Of a DNA stretch of 64,000 nt, positions 7,500 through 15,735 are shown one piece after another. Both the position numbers and the translations under genes were made by a program. Under the pieces are notes generated by a model. That model was given only the letters and a program-made list of their open reading frames with translations, was not told the origin of the DNA and did not search any database. Numbering within the stretch: position 1 is the stretch's first letter; each line of letters opens with the position of its first letter. Origin of the DNA: UBA2357 sp041916775 (GTDB lineage: Bacteria; Pseudomonadota; Gammaproteobacteria; Burkholderiales; Rhodocyclaceae); NCBI GenBank assembly GCA_041916775.1, contig JAYRYZ010000007.1:1-64000 (forward strand). Direction: 5' to 3'.

Positions 7500-8744
7500 T
7501 CACGCCGCCCCCCGGATCGCCACGACTTCACCCCCGGCGCTGTTCTTCATGTCGCAATACGCCGCCCAGTCGGCCATCAGACGCGCGCGCCGCGCAAGCA
7601 ACGTCCCCCGTGCATAGGCAGCTTCAGCCTTGTCCTTCAACTGGTGGGCGAGCGCGTGCTCGATCACCTCACGCGGGTAAGCGGTTGTCTCCCCCGCCCA
7701 GTCGCGGAACGTCGAGCGGAAGCCGTGTGCGGTCAGGTCGGTACGTCCCATGCGCTTCAACACTGCCCCGAGGGTCATGTCGGACAGCACGCCCCCGCGC
7801 GGTGCGGGGAACACCAGGGGGTTATCGGTGTGGCGCGGCAGCGCCTTCAGTAGCGCCAGCGCCTGCGCTGAAAGGGGAATGACGTGCTCCTTTCCTGCCT
7901 TCATTCTGGAAGCGGGCACCGTCCAGCGTCCGTTCTCAAGGTCGAGCTCGTCCCACGTCGCGCCGCGCACTTCACCGGACCGCGCAGCGGTCAGAATGGC
8001 AAACTCCAGCGCGCGAGGTGCAATCCCCCCGCGTGTCCGAAGATCCACCATGAATGCGCCGATCTGCGCATAGGGCAGGGCGGCGTGGTGCTCGACCTTT
8101 TTGGTCTTGCCCGGCGCAGGCAGCAGCTTGTCGAGGTGTCCTTTCCAACGTGCCGGGTTATCCCCGGTGCGATACCCGCGCACAGTCGCCCAGTCGAGCA
8201 CTGCCTCGATCCGACCGCGCAGGCGACTTGCTGTCTCAGTTTTCACGGTCCATAGGTTGTCGGTTTCGAGGATCTTCACGACGTGCGCCAGGGTGATATC
8301 TCGCACGCCCAGCTTCCCTATCGTCGGGCTGGCGTAGGTGTCGAGGGTTGCCGCCCACTGCGCACGGTGCTTCGGGTTCTTCCATTCTGCTGCCTTCGAT
8401 TCGATGAACTTCCGGGCGCACTCGTCGAAGGTTGTGTTGACCGCGTTCTCGGCACGTAGCGCGCTTCTGGCGGCCGCGCGTTCTGCGGCTGGATCCCTAC
8501 CCTCGCTGATGGCCTCCCGGTCAGCACGGGCCTTTTCGCGGGCTTGTGCGAGGGTTACGCCAGGGTACCCGCCGAGTCCTATCTCACGACGCTTGCCGCC
8601 TACCAGGGCGCGCAAGATCCACGTCGCCGCACCCGTGTCCGTTATCTGAAGATACAGACCAGGGATCACGCCCACAGCGTGCATGCCCGGTTTCTTCAGG
8701 CGCCCGACTTCAAGCGCGGTCAATTCCTTCGCGATCTTCGGCAT
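7500..8744 (-). CDS. P4-type tyrosine recombinase (integrase), 414 aa
   Basis: An N-terminal DUF4102-type arm-binding domain (residues about 1-90, with the GLGGYPGVTLAQAREKA motif) is followed by a SAM-like core-binding domain and the catalytic domain. Catalytic residues are visible: Arg in LTAARSGEVRG, His/Arg in HGFRSTFRDW, His in ALAHQ and the Tyr nucleophile in AYARG. The family integrates satellites and islands at tRNA 3' ends. An AGGAGGG ribosome site precedes the ATG. It lies next to the putative attachment site at about 8905-8918. Confidence 0.93.
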   Translation of the reverse strand: MPKIAKELTALEVGRLKKPGMHAVGVIPGLYLQITDTGAATWILRALVGGKRREIGLGGYPGVTLAQAREKARADREAISEGRDPAAERAAARSALRAENAVNTTFDECARKFIESKAAEWKNPKHRAQWAATLDTYASPTIGKLGVRDITLAHVVKILETDNLWTVKTETASRLRGRIEAVLDWATVRGYRTGDNPARWKGHLDKLLPAPGKTKKVEHHAALPYAQIGAFMVDLRTRGGIAPRALEFAILTAARSGEVRGATWDELDLENGRWTVPASRMKAGKEHVIPLSAQALALLKALPRHTDNPLVFPAPRGGVLSDMTLGAVLKRMGRTDLTAHGFRSTFRDWAGETTAYPREVIEHALAHQLKDKAEAAYARGTLLARRARLMADWAAYCDMKNSAGGEVVAIRGAA

Positions 8745-8904
8745 GATTTAAGCAACCCTCCTACCTACCCACCATAGAGATTGAGATTGTACGGTATGTC
8801 GTGGGACGTTGCGAGTTAAACGTGATCTGAAAAATAAGGTAGAACAGAATCTTAGGAAACTGTATGGGACTTCGTGGGACGTTCAGGAGTTAGATGCAGG
8901 AAGA

Positions 8905-8918
8905 CGCCCTCTCCGCCA
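8905..8918 (+). other. Putative attR: 3' tip of a tRNA-Ser gene
   Basis: CGCCCTCTCCGCCA matches the acceptor-stem 3' strand, discriminator G and CCA expected of a tRNA-Ser that begins GGAGAGG. No T-arm precedes it, so only the 3' tip remains. A terminator follows 11 bp later, as after many tRNA genes. P4-type integrases use tRNA 3' ends. The intact tRNA-Ser should lie at the other end of the element, left of the window. This is inference from 14 bases and context. Confidence 0.45.
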
Positions 8919-8929
8919 TCTGAATACGT

Positions 8930-8957
8930 AAAAGCCGTTGATTTTTAACGGCTTTTT
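8930..8957 (+). terminator. Rho-independent terminator
   Basis: An AAAGCCGTT/AACGGCTTT stem around a short loop is followed by T residues. It lies directly after the putative tRNA-Ser 3' tip and is best read as that tRNA's original terminator. The A-rich other flank makes it potentially bidirectional. Confidence 0.75.
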
Positions 8958-9013
8958 CTATTTCCGACTTGCCTTTCGGCTCACCCCGCGGCGCGATCGG
9001 TCATACTGCTGCC

Positions 9014-9874
9014 ATGAATGCACGCCGGCTCCCTTCCCGCATAGTCTGCTTGACCACCGAAACCGTCGAGGTGTTGTACGCCATCGGCGAGGAGGCACGC
9101 GTCGTGGGCATCAGCGGCTATACCGTGATTCCGCAGCGTGCGCGCAAGGAAAAGCCCAAGGTGTTCGCGTTCTCGAGCGGAGACCTCGACAGGATCCTGG
9201 CGGTCCAGCCCGACCTTGTTCTTGGCTTTTCTGACATGCAGGCCGACATTGCGCGCGACCTCATCAAGGCTGGTGTGCCGGTGCATGTCTTCAATCAGCG
9301 CAGTGTTGAAGACATCCTCGCGATGATTGCGACGGTCGGGCGGCTGGTGGGTGCGGAGGCGCGCGCGCTTGCCCTGATCGCGGAGTTGGAGACCATCATC
9401 GATGGCATTCGGGCGGCGTCGGCGAGCTTGCCGCGGCGGCCGCGGGTGTATTTCGAGGAATGGGACGAGCCACCGATCAGCGCGGTGCGCTGGGTGTCTG
9501 AACTCGTCGGGATCGCGGGCGGCGACGATGTATTTGCCGAGCTTGCGTGCCACCCCGGTGCGGCCCAGCGCATCCTCGCCGACCCGCAGGAGCCCGCGCG
9601 CAGGGCGCCGGATATCATCATCGGGTCCTGGTGTGGCAAGCGCTTCCGTCCGGAGCGGCTATGCGGTCGGGCGGGCTGGCAGGACGTGGCGGCTGTGCGC
9701 GATGGCGAGGTGCATGAACTCAAGTCGGCGCTTATCCTCTCGCCCGGCCCGGTGGCGATCCGTGAAGGCCTGCCTGCGCTCGCGGCGATCATGGCGCGCT
9801 GGGCAGCGCGCGTAAGGCACGTCGGGCTTGCAGGCACGATCGACGCGTCCTCGGAGAGTGCATCGCCCAACTGA
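9014..9874 (+). CDS. Cobalamin-binding (BtuF-like) substrate-binding protein, 286 aa
   Basis: The protein has the two-lobed periplasmic-binding fold of the BtuF/FhuD class: RIVCLTTETVEVLYAIGE at the N-terminus, then PDLVLGFSD and the VHVFNQRS interlobe helix. Such proteins bind vitamin B12 or iron chelates for an ABC importer. No signal peptide is seen from the ATG at 9014 or from the in-frame start at 8969, and no BtuC/BtuD lies nearby. It may be cytoplasmic, or a second, uncoupled homologue. The ATG at 9014 was chosen because homology begins there. Confidence 0.75.
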   Translation: MNARRLPSRIVCLTTETVEVLYAIGEEARVVGISGYTVIPQRARKEKPKVFAFSSGDLDRILAVQPDLVLGFSDMQADIARDLIKAGVPVHVFNQRSVEDILAMIATVGRLVGAEARALALIAELETIIDGIRAASASLPRRPRVYFEEWDEPPISAVRWVSELVGIAGGDDVFAELACHPGAAQRILADPQEPARRAPDIIIGSWCGKRFRPERLCGRAGWQDVAAVRDGEVHELKSALILSPGPVAIREGLPALAAIMARWAARVRHVGLAGTIDASSESASPN

Positions 9875-9952
9875 TTGCCGCACGGCTGCGCCGGCCGCTC
9901 CGGCTGCGGATTGGCCTCGGCCGGCGAGCATCAGCCTACGGGTCGGCTGCGC

Positions 9953-10828
9953 TCAGGCACCCGGTTGCAGCTTGTCCTGTGTGCGGGTATCGAAATCGCC
10001 CGCGTCGTGGCGCTCGTGCAACTGGCTTGCGGGTGCACCCCAGGTACGATTCACCATGCGCCCGCGCTGCACCGCAGGGCGCGCCGCGATCTCGTCCGCC
10101 CAGCGGGTGACGTTGCGGTAGTCCTCTACCTGCAGGAACTCGCCGGCCTCATACAGCACACCCTTGACCATGCCGCCGTACCAGGGCCATATCGCGATGT
10201 CGGCGATCGTGTAGTCGTCACCGGCGACGAAGCGGGTCTCGGCGAGGCGTCGGTCCAGCACGTCGAGCTGGCGCTTGGTCTCCATCGCGAAGCGGTCGAT
10301 GGCGTATTCGATCTTGGTCGGCGCGTAGGCGTAGAAGTGGCCGAAGCCACCGCCCAGATAGGGGGCGCTGCCCACCTGCCAGAACAGCCACGACAGGCAC
10401 TCGGCGCGTCTTGCCGGTTCGGTCGGCATGAACGCACCGAACTTCTCCGCCAGGTACAACAGGATTGCGCCCGACTCGAATACTCGTACTGGCTCCGGGC
10501 CGCTGCAGTCGAGCAGGGCGGGGATCTTGGAGTTGGGGTTCACGCCGACGAAGCCGCTGCCGAACTGGTCGCCGTCGTTGATGCGGATCAGCCAGGCGTC
10601 GTACTCGGCGCCAGCATGGCCGTCAGCAAGGAGCTCCTCCAGCATCACCGTGACCTTCACGCCGTTGGGCGTGGCGAGCGAATAAAGCTGTAACGGATGC
10701 CTGCCGCGCTGCAGCGCGCGCTCGTGCGTCGCGCCCGCGATGGGCCGGTTGATGCTGGCGAAGTGGCCGCCGCTGGGTTTGGTCCAGGTCCAGACCCTTG
10801 GCGGGGTGTAATCGGGGGTGTTCGACAT
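9953..10828 (-). CDS. yghU: Glutathione S-transferase, YghU type (disulfide-bond oxidoreductase)
   Basis: The 291-residue length, the extended N-terminus (YTPPRVWTW), the thioredoxin-like domain with TPNGVKVTVMLEEL and NPNSKIPAL, the ESGAILLYLAEK motif and the helical C-terminal domain match YghU. Known members reduce disulfides using two glutathiones. GAGGAG upstream of the ATG supports the start. It follows the purine-degradation operon on the same strand but has its own ribosome site and a 70-bp gap, so co-transcription is possible but not shown. Confidence 0.88.
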   Translation of the reverse strand: MSNTPDYTPPRVWTWTKPSGGHFASINRPIAGATHERALQRGRHPLQLYSLATPNGVKVTVMLEELLADGHAGAEYDAWLIRINDGDQFGSGFVGVNPNSKIPALLDCSGPEPVRVFESGAILLYLAEKFGAFMPTEPARRAECLSWLFWQVGSAPYLGGGFGHFYAYAPTKIEYAIDRFAMETKRQLDVLDRRLAETRFVAGDDYTIADIAIWPWYGGMVKGVLYEAGEFLQVEDYRNVTRWADEIAARPAVQRGRMVNRTWGAPASQLHERHDAGDFDTRTQDKLQPGA

Positions 10829-10898
10829 GGCGCATGCTCCTCGTCACTTGTTCTCGGCGCTGCATGATAACTGCCGGCAGCGGCGCGCCGCGACCCGC

Positions 10899-11399
10899 TC
10901 AGCGGCTTTCCAAGCGGATCAGCGCCGGCGGCGCGAGCGTAACCTCGTCGCAGTTCGGCGCCGAGCCGCTGCGGTCCACGACCAGGAAATCGCACACCTG
11001 TTGCAGCGCCAACAGCGGGTGGTGCCACACGCCAGGGTGGTAGTTCACCCCCTGGTCGCCGCGTGCGAGGAACACCCTCAACTGATCGGCCGCCGGCGGC
11101 GCGCCGGCAGGGGCGACCACCACCAGGTAGGGCAGGCCGCTCATCGGGATGAAGGCCTGCGAGCCGAGCGGGTGGCGCTCCATCATCTCCACGCGGAAAG
11201 GCAGCGTGCGCGGCTGGCCGCGGAAGATGGAGAGAATGATGCGCCCCGCCGGGCCGGGCTCCAGACGCGCGAGGTCGTGGTAGCGCTCGGTGTTGCCGCC
11301 GTTGATGGTGAAGTGTCGCACGGCGTCGCTCGCCTCGATGACGTCACCGAAGGGGGCGAACGCCGCAGCGCTGAGCGGCTCGGGGGTGAGTTCCAGCAT
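10899..11399 (-). CDS. allA: Ureidoglycolate lyase
   Basis: A 166-residue cupin-type protein. FAPFGDVIEA near the N-terminus, IFRGQPRTLPF and ERHPLGSQAFIPM, and NYHPGVWHHPLL are family hallmarks, the last two carrying conserved active-site residues. It splits (S)-ureidoglycolate to glyoxylate and urea, the last step of this pathway. It starts 11 bp after allantoicase and is the last gene of the operon. The longer open frame that reaches to 13196 is a shadow of the genes upstream, so the internal ATG at 11399 is used. Confidence 0.92.
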   Translation of the reverse strand: MLELTPEPLSAAAFAPFGDVIEASDAVRHFTINGGNTERYHDLARLEPGPAGRIILSIFRGQPRTLPFRVEMMERHPLGSQAFIPMSGLPYLVVVAPAGAPPAADQLRVFLARGDQGVNYHPGVWHHPLLALQQVCDFLVVDRSGSAPNCDEVTLAPPALIRLESR

Positions 11400-11410
11400 G
11401 GCGGCGGCGC

Positions 11411-12454
11411 TCAGCGTGCGACCTTGCCCCACAGGCGCAGGCGCGACACGCCGCCGTCGGGGAAGATGTTGAGCCGCACATGGCTGATGGGGCCGAGCTG
11501 CGCGAGCTCGGCGGCATAGCTGTGGATCGCGTCCATGGAGAGCTTCTGCTCGGGCAGCAGCGTCTGCCAGAAGAGGCTCTGGGTGGTGATGGACTGGTTG
11601 GTGCCGCCCTGCACCAGTGCCGCCTGAATCGAGCAGCGGTCGGGGTAGTTGCCCTTGTAGAAGGCGGTGTCGACCTCGATGCGCGCCACCGTGCCGGGCG
11701 CACCCAGCGCGATCACGCACCAGTCGTTGCCGGGCTCGCGCCGGCGGCGCGTCTCCCAGCCGTCGCCCATGTTGATGCCGCGCCCGGGCAGCAGCATGTT
11801 CGCCGCAGCGGAGCCGAAGCTCGCGTCGTTCCATGAGATGGCCCGGCCGCCGTTCTCCAGCGCGACCAGATCCACCTCGGCATCGGCCGCGGCGTTCTCC
11901 AGCCCGCCGACCGCCCGGCCATACACACGCAGGCGCGCGATGCCGCCGTCCGGGAACATGTTCACCCGCAGGTGCGTCCAGGCCGCCTCGCTCGTCGATT
12001 CCAGCAGGTGGTGGCGGCTCGGGCCGAGCGCGGTCGCGGGCAGGATCTCGGTCCACGTGGCTGCCCGCAGAACCTCCACGTCGTCGCTGTCGCTGACGCA
12101 GGCCTCGATCGACACCGCCGGCGGGTAGTTGCCCGTGAAGTGGCTGGTGTCGACGTCGAAGCCGCGGATCACGCCCTTCACGCCCAGCCTCACCAGCGCC
12201 CAGTCGTGGCCGGCGACGCGCTTGCGGCGCGACTCCCAGCCGTCCATCCACTTGCCGTTGTCGTCGAACTTGCCCGGCACGAACTGCGCGGGCTCCGGGT
12301 TGAGCATGCGCGCCACCGGCGCGAAGAAGTCGTCCGACGCATACAAGGCGCGTGCGCCGAGGCGCGGGTTGGCAAGGTCCACCGCGCGTGCGGCCCAGTC
12401 GGGCAGTTCGGCGGGTGCGGCGAAAACGGGGGCGCCGGGGGTATGGCTGGCCAT
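11411..12454 (-). CDS. alc: Allantoicase
   Basis: A 347-residue protein with two allantoicase repeats: GGWESRRKR-like DGWESRRKR and HFTGNYPP in the first, and DGWETRRRREPGNDW and FYKGNYPDRCSIQ in the second. Each repeat shows the G-x-E-T/S-R-R and KGNYP signatures. It converts allantoate to ureidoglycolate plus urea. It lies between puuE and allA, fitting the pathway order. Confidence 0.95.
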   Translation of the reverse strand: MASHTPGAPVFAAPAELPDWAARAVDLANPRLGARALYASDDFFAPVARMLNPEPAQFVPGKFDDNGKWMDGWESRRKRVAGHDWALVRLGVKGVIRGFDVDTSHFTGNYPPAVSIEACVSDSDDVEVLRAATWTEILPATALGPSRHHLLESTSEAAWTHLRVNMFPDGGIARLRVYGRAVGGLENAAADAEVDLVALENGGRAISWNDASFGSAAANMLLPGRGINMGDGWETRRRREPGNDWCVIALGAPGTVARIEVDTAFYKGNYPDRCSIQAALVQGGTNQSITTQSLFWQTLLPEQKLSMDAIHSYAAELAQLGPISHVRLNIFPDGGVSRLRLWGKVAR

Positions 12455-12508
12455 GGGGTGTTCTCCTGAAGGGTTGAATCGTTGTCGGTCGCGGGCTGCG
12501 CGTGCGCT

Positions 12509-13459
12509 CTATGCAGCGTTGCCCGGGTAAGGGTGGCGAGCGATCCAGTGGCGGGCGATGTCCACCCGCCGGCAGACCCACACGCGGTCGTGCTTTTCGA
12601 TATGGTCCAGAAAGCGCTGCAGCGCGCGGAAGCGGGCAGGGCGGCCGAGCAGGCGGCAGTGCATGCCCACGCTCATCATCGCGGGGCGCTCCTCGCCCTC
12701 GGCGTACATCACGTCGAAGGCGTCGCGCAGGTACTCGAAGAACTCGTCGCCATGCGAAAAGCCCTGCGGCAGCGAGAAGCGCATGTCGTTGGTGTCGAGC
12801 GTGTAGGGCACGATGAGATGCGGCACGCTGTCGCCGTTGGTCCTCTTCACCGTGGTCCAGAACGGCAGGTCGTCGCCGTAGTAGTCCGAGTCGTAGAGGA
12901 AGCCGCCGTAGTCCGCGACCAGGCGCCGGGTGTTGGGGCTGTCGCGGCCGGTATACCAGCCCAGCGCACGCTCGCCAGTGAGCTGTTCGATGATCTCCAT
13001 GCCGATCCTCATGTGCTCGCGCTCGATCTCTTCCGGCACGTTCTGGTAGTGGATCCAGCGCCAGCCGTGGCAGGCGATCTCGTGGCCGAGTTCGCGAAAG
13101 GCGGCGGTGAGCTCGGGATGGCGCTGCAGCGCCATCGACACCCCGAAGATCGTCATCGGCAGCCCGCGCCGCTCGAACTCGCGCAGGAAGCGCCACACGC
13201 CGACGCGCGAGCCGTACTCGTAGATGCCCTCCATCGACAGGTGGCGGTCCGGGTAGGCGGCCGGACTGAAGAGCTCGGACAGGAACTGCTCGCTGCCGGC
13301 ATCGCCATGGAGCACGCAGTTCTCGCCGCCTTCCTCGTAGTTGAGCACGAACTGCACCGCGATGCGGGCATTGCCCGGCCAGTCGGCGTGGGGCGGGTTG
13401 CGGCCGTAGCCGACGAGGTCGCGGGGGTAGGCGTTGGGCTGTGTCATGTCGGTTTGCAT
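12509..13459 (-). CDS. puuE: Allantoinase, PuuE (polysaccharide-deacetylase-like) type
   Basis: YPRDLVGYGRNPPHADWPGNARIAVQFVLNYEEGGENCVLHGD at the N-terminus is typical of PuuE (seen as YPRDLVGYGRNPPHADWPG). ELGHEIACHGWRWIHY carries the metal/active-site His of the deacetylase fold, and MMSVGMHCRLLGRP the C-terminal His. It opens allantoin to allantoate. The ORF could extend to 13585, but that would overlap uraD, so the ATG at 13459 is used (a second Met at 13447 is possible). No strong ribosome site is seen for either. Confidence 0.93.
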   Translation of the reverse strand: MQTDMTQPNAYPRDLVGYGRNPPHADWPGNARIAVQFVLNYEEGGENCVLHGDAGSEQFLSELFSPAAYPDRHLSMEGIYEYGSRVGVWRFLREFERRGLPMTIFGVSMALQRHPELTAAFRELGHEIACHGWRWIHYQNVPEEIEREHMRIGMEIIEQLTGERALGWYTGRDSPNTRRLVADYGGFLYDSDYYGDDLPFWTTVKRTNGDSVPHLIVPYTLDTNDMRFSLPQGFSHGDEFFEYLRDAFDVMYAEGEERPAMMSVGMHCRLLGRPARFRALQRFLDHIEKHDRVWVCRRVDIARHWIARHPYPGNAA

Positions 13460-13532
13460 GGCGGACTGAAGGACAGTGGGGCGTGGGCGGGCGATGGATG
13501 CGTGTGGGCGACGGTTTGCCGGCGCCTCCTCG

Positions 13533-14078
13533 TCAGCAGAAGAGCGCCTCCAGGCGGAAACGCCCGATGCGGGCGATCTGCGCAAGGCAGGCCTGGAATT
13601 CGGTGTCGCGGTCGTTGCCGAGGCGGGTGGCGATCGCGTCGAGGATCTGATGCCGCGTCAGCCCTTTCACCGCGATCACAAACGGGAAGCCGAAGCGCGC
13701 CCGGTACGCGGCATTGAGTTCGCGCAGGCGCTGCAGTTCCTCGACGCTGCACTGATCCAGCCCGGCACCGCGCTGCTCGCGGGTGGAGGCGGCGGTGAGC
13801 GTGCCGGCCTCGGCCTCCTTGCCGGCGAGCTCGGGGTGGGCGCAAATGAGCGCGAGCTGTTCCGCGGTCGTCCCGGCCGCGACGGCGGCCACCATCGCCG
13901 CATGCAGGCTGTCGAGGCTGTCGAAGGGACGCTTTGCCCAGGCGCGCTCCGCGACCCACGGCGAATGCTCGAAGATGTTGCCGAGCAGCGTGACGAACCC
14001 GGGCTGGTCGAGCGTACCGAGGCCGGCGAGGCTCGGCCGGGCCGGGGCGGCGGAAGATGAAGGGGATGGCGTGCTCAT
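13533..14078 (-). CDS. uraD: OHCU decarboxylase
   Basis: A 181-residue protein with the family's LICAHPELAGK motif, carrying the catalytic His, and with FPFVIAVKG and RLGNDRDTEF near the C-terminus. It decarboxylates 2-oxo-4-hydroxy-4-carboxy-5-ureidoimidazoline to (S)-allantoin. The first 17 residues are a Ser/Pro/Ala-rich tail not needed for the fold. GAGG precedes the ATG. It lies between puuD and puuE in the same operon. Confidence 0.95.
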   Translation of the reverse strand: MSTPSPSSSAAPARPSLAGLGTLDQPGFVTLLGNIFEHSPWVAERAWAKRPFDSLDSLHAAMVAAVAAGTTAEQLALICAHPELAGKEAEAGTLTAASTREQRGAGLDQCSVEELQRLRELNAAYRARFGFPFVIAVKGLTRHQILDAIATRLGNDRDTEFQACLAQIARIGRFRLEALFC

Positions 14079-14090
14079 GAGTCGTCCTCG

Positions 14091-15284
14091 TCAGTTGGCG
14101 AGTGTGGCGCCCTGGGCGAACCAGGTGGCGATGAGCTTGCGCTCGGCGTCGCTGATGTGGGTGAGGTTGGCGAGCGGCATGTAGCCGCTTGCCACCGTCT
14201 CCGCAATCTTGGCGGCGTGCTGGCCGATCTGCGCCGCGCTTTCCAGCATCACGCCCTTGGGCGGCTGGGCAAAGCCTTCATAGGTGGGCGCGGCGGCATG
14301 GCAGGTGACGCAGCGCTCGGCAATCACCGCATTGAGCGCGCTGAACGTCACCCTGTCGCCGCCGGCATCCACCGCCTTGGGCGCAAGCGCCACCACCAGC
14401 AGCGCGATCAGCGCGACGCCGGCCGCCGGCAGCCACCACTTCACCTGGCCGCGGTGGCGCAGCACGAAGAACTGGCGGATCAGCACCCCGGCCATCATCA
14501 TCACCGCCAGCACCAGCCAGTTGTACTGGCTCGCGTAGGTCATCGGGTAGTGGTTGCTGATCATGATGAACAGCACCGGCAGCGTGAAATAGGTGTTGTG
14601 CACCGAGCGCTGCTTGCCGATCACGCCCGGGCGCGAATCCACCGGCGCGCCGGCGCGGATCTGCGCGACCATGCGCTTCTGGCCCGGGATGATGTGGAAG
14701 AACACGTTCGCCGCCATCATCGTGCCGAGCATCGCCCCGACATGGATGTAGGCACCGCGCGCCGAGAACACCTGGTGCAGCAACCAGTTGGCGGACATCG
14801 CAAGCACGAACACCAGCGCCGCGAGCAGGGTGTCGCGCCCGACCAGGCTGCGGCACAGCAGGTCGTAGATCAGCCAGCCGCCGGCGAGGAAGGCGATGGA
14901 GATGGCGACCGCCGCGGCCGGCGTCAGCGCCATCACCGCCGGGTCGATCAGGTAGCTCGAGGCGCCGATCCAGTAGATCACCGCGAGCAAGCCCATGCCG
15001 GACATCCAGGTGGTGTAGGCCTCCCATTTCGACCAGTGCAGGTCGTCCGAGAGCGGCTCGCCCTTGGGGCCGGTGAGGAACTTCTGGCTGCAGTAGAACC
15101 CGCCGCCATGCACCGCCCACAGCTCGCCGAACACGCCGCGCTCTGCATCCTGCGGTTTCTTGGGCGGCTTCAGCGAGGTGTCGAGCATCACGAAGTAGAA
15201 CGAGGCACCGATCCAGGCCACGCCGGTGATGAGGTGCAGCCAGCGCAGCAGCAGATTGGCCCAGTCGAGGAGGTAGTTTTCCAT
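14091..15284 (-). CDS. puuD: Membrane urate hydroxylase with cytochrome c domain
   Basis: A 397-residue protein. The N-terminal about 300 residues form a multi-pass membrane domain (WLHLITGVAWIGASFYFVMLD at the start; eight or so hydrophobic segments). The last about 95 residues form a c-type cytochrome with a single CVTCH heme site (about residue 330) and a distal Met in GYMPLANLT. PuuD oxidises urate to 5-hydroxyisourate and passes electrons to the respiratory chain, so no H2O2 is formed. It lies between uraH and uraD, as the pathway order predicts. Confidence 0.93.
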   Translation of the reverse strand: MENYLLDWANLLLRWLHLITGVAWIGASFYFVMLDTSLKPPKKPQDAERGVFGELWAVHGGGFYCSQKFLTGPKGEPLSDDLHWSKWEAYTTWMSGMGLLAVIYWIGASSYLIDPAVMALTPAAAVAISIAFLAGGWLIYDLLCRSLVGRDTLLAALVFVLAMSANWLLHQVFSARGAYIHVGAMLGTMMAANVFFHIIPGQKRMVAQIRAGAPVDSRPGVIGKQRSVHNTYFTLPVLFIMISNHYPMTYASQYNWLVLAVMMMAGVLIRQFFVLRHRGQVKWWLPAAGVALIALLVVALAPKAVDAGGDRVTFSALNAVIAERCVTCHAAAPTYEGFAQPPKGVMLESAAQIGQHAAKIAETVASGYMPLANLTHISDAERKLIATWFAQGATLAN

Positions 15285-15320
15285 GTGCGTGCTTTCGCTT
15301 CGTTACGCTTGCGATGGGGC

Positions 15321-15671
15321 TCAGCTGCCGCGGTAGGTGGAATAGCTCCACGGCGAGACCAGCAGCGGCACATGGTAATGCTTGCCGGCGTCGGCGATGC
15401 CGAAGCGCAGCACCACCTCGTCCACGAAGGGCGGCTCGGGCAGCATGGTGCCGAGCGCGCGGAAATAGTCGCCCGCGGCGAAGAGGATCTCGTAGCGCCC
15501 GGCGGCGAACGCGTCGCCTTCCAGCAGCGGTGCGTCGCAACGGCCATCGGCGTTGGTGACGCTCTGCGCCACCTCGCGGCGTTCACCATCCAGGCGGAAC
15601 ACACGCACCGCAATGCCCGGCGCGGGGCAGCCGTTCGCGGTGTCGAGCACGTGTGTGGTCAGTCGTCCCAT
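15321..15671 (-). CDS. uraH: 5-hydroxyisourate hydrolase
   Basis: A 116-residue transthyretin-like protein with the family signatures LTTHVLDTANGCPA at the N-terminus and HYHVPLLVSPWSYSTYRGS at the C-terminus. The C-terminal YRGS and both catalytic His regions are intact. It hydrolyses the PuuD product to OHCU. GGAGGAGG upstream of the ATG at 15671 decides the start against a much longer open frame to 15851. It is followed by puuD after 36 bp. Confidence 0.96.
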   Translation of the reverse strand: MGRLTTHVLDTANGCPAPGIAVRVFRLDGERREVAQSVTNADGRCDAPLLEGDAFAAGRYEILFAAGDYFRALGTMLPEPPFVDEVVLRFGIADAGKHYHVPLLVSPWSYSTYRGS

Positions 15672-15735
15672 CGAGCCTCCTCCGGATAACCGGCTTTCTC
15701 GCAGTAAATGTAGTATGCGGCGCCTGGAGCGGCGC

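Larger units (their letters stand above)
8745..9013. other. Right end of the mobile element with attachment-site features
   Basis: This 269-bp stretch has no gene. It contains the direct repeat TCGTGGGACGTT at 8799-8810 and 8872-8883 (possible integrase arm sites), the tRNA-Ser-like 3' tip at about 8905-8918, and an intrinsic terminator at 8930-8957. From there to the BtuF-like gene no promoter stands out. Confidence 0.5.

Noticed and set aside
8960..9013. Cobalamin riboswitch before the BtuF-like gene
   Set aside because: The leader is too short and no B12-box-like sequence was seen.
10899..13196. A 765-codon minus-strand open frame
   Set aside because: It runs through allA in frame but its upstream part is a shadow of alc and puuE in another frame. 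The composition (Arg/Pro/Ala-rich) is typical of antisense or off-frame GC-rich sequence.
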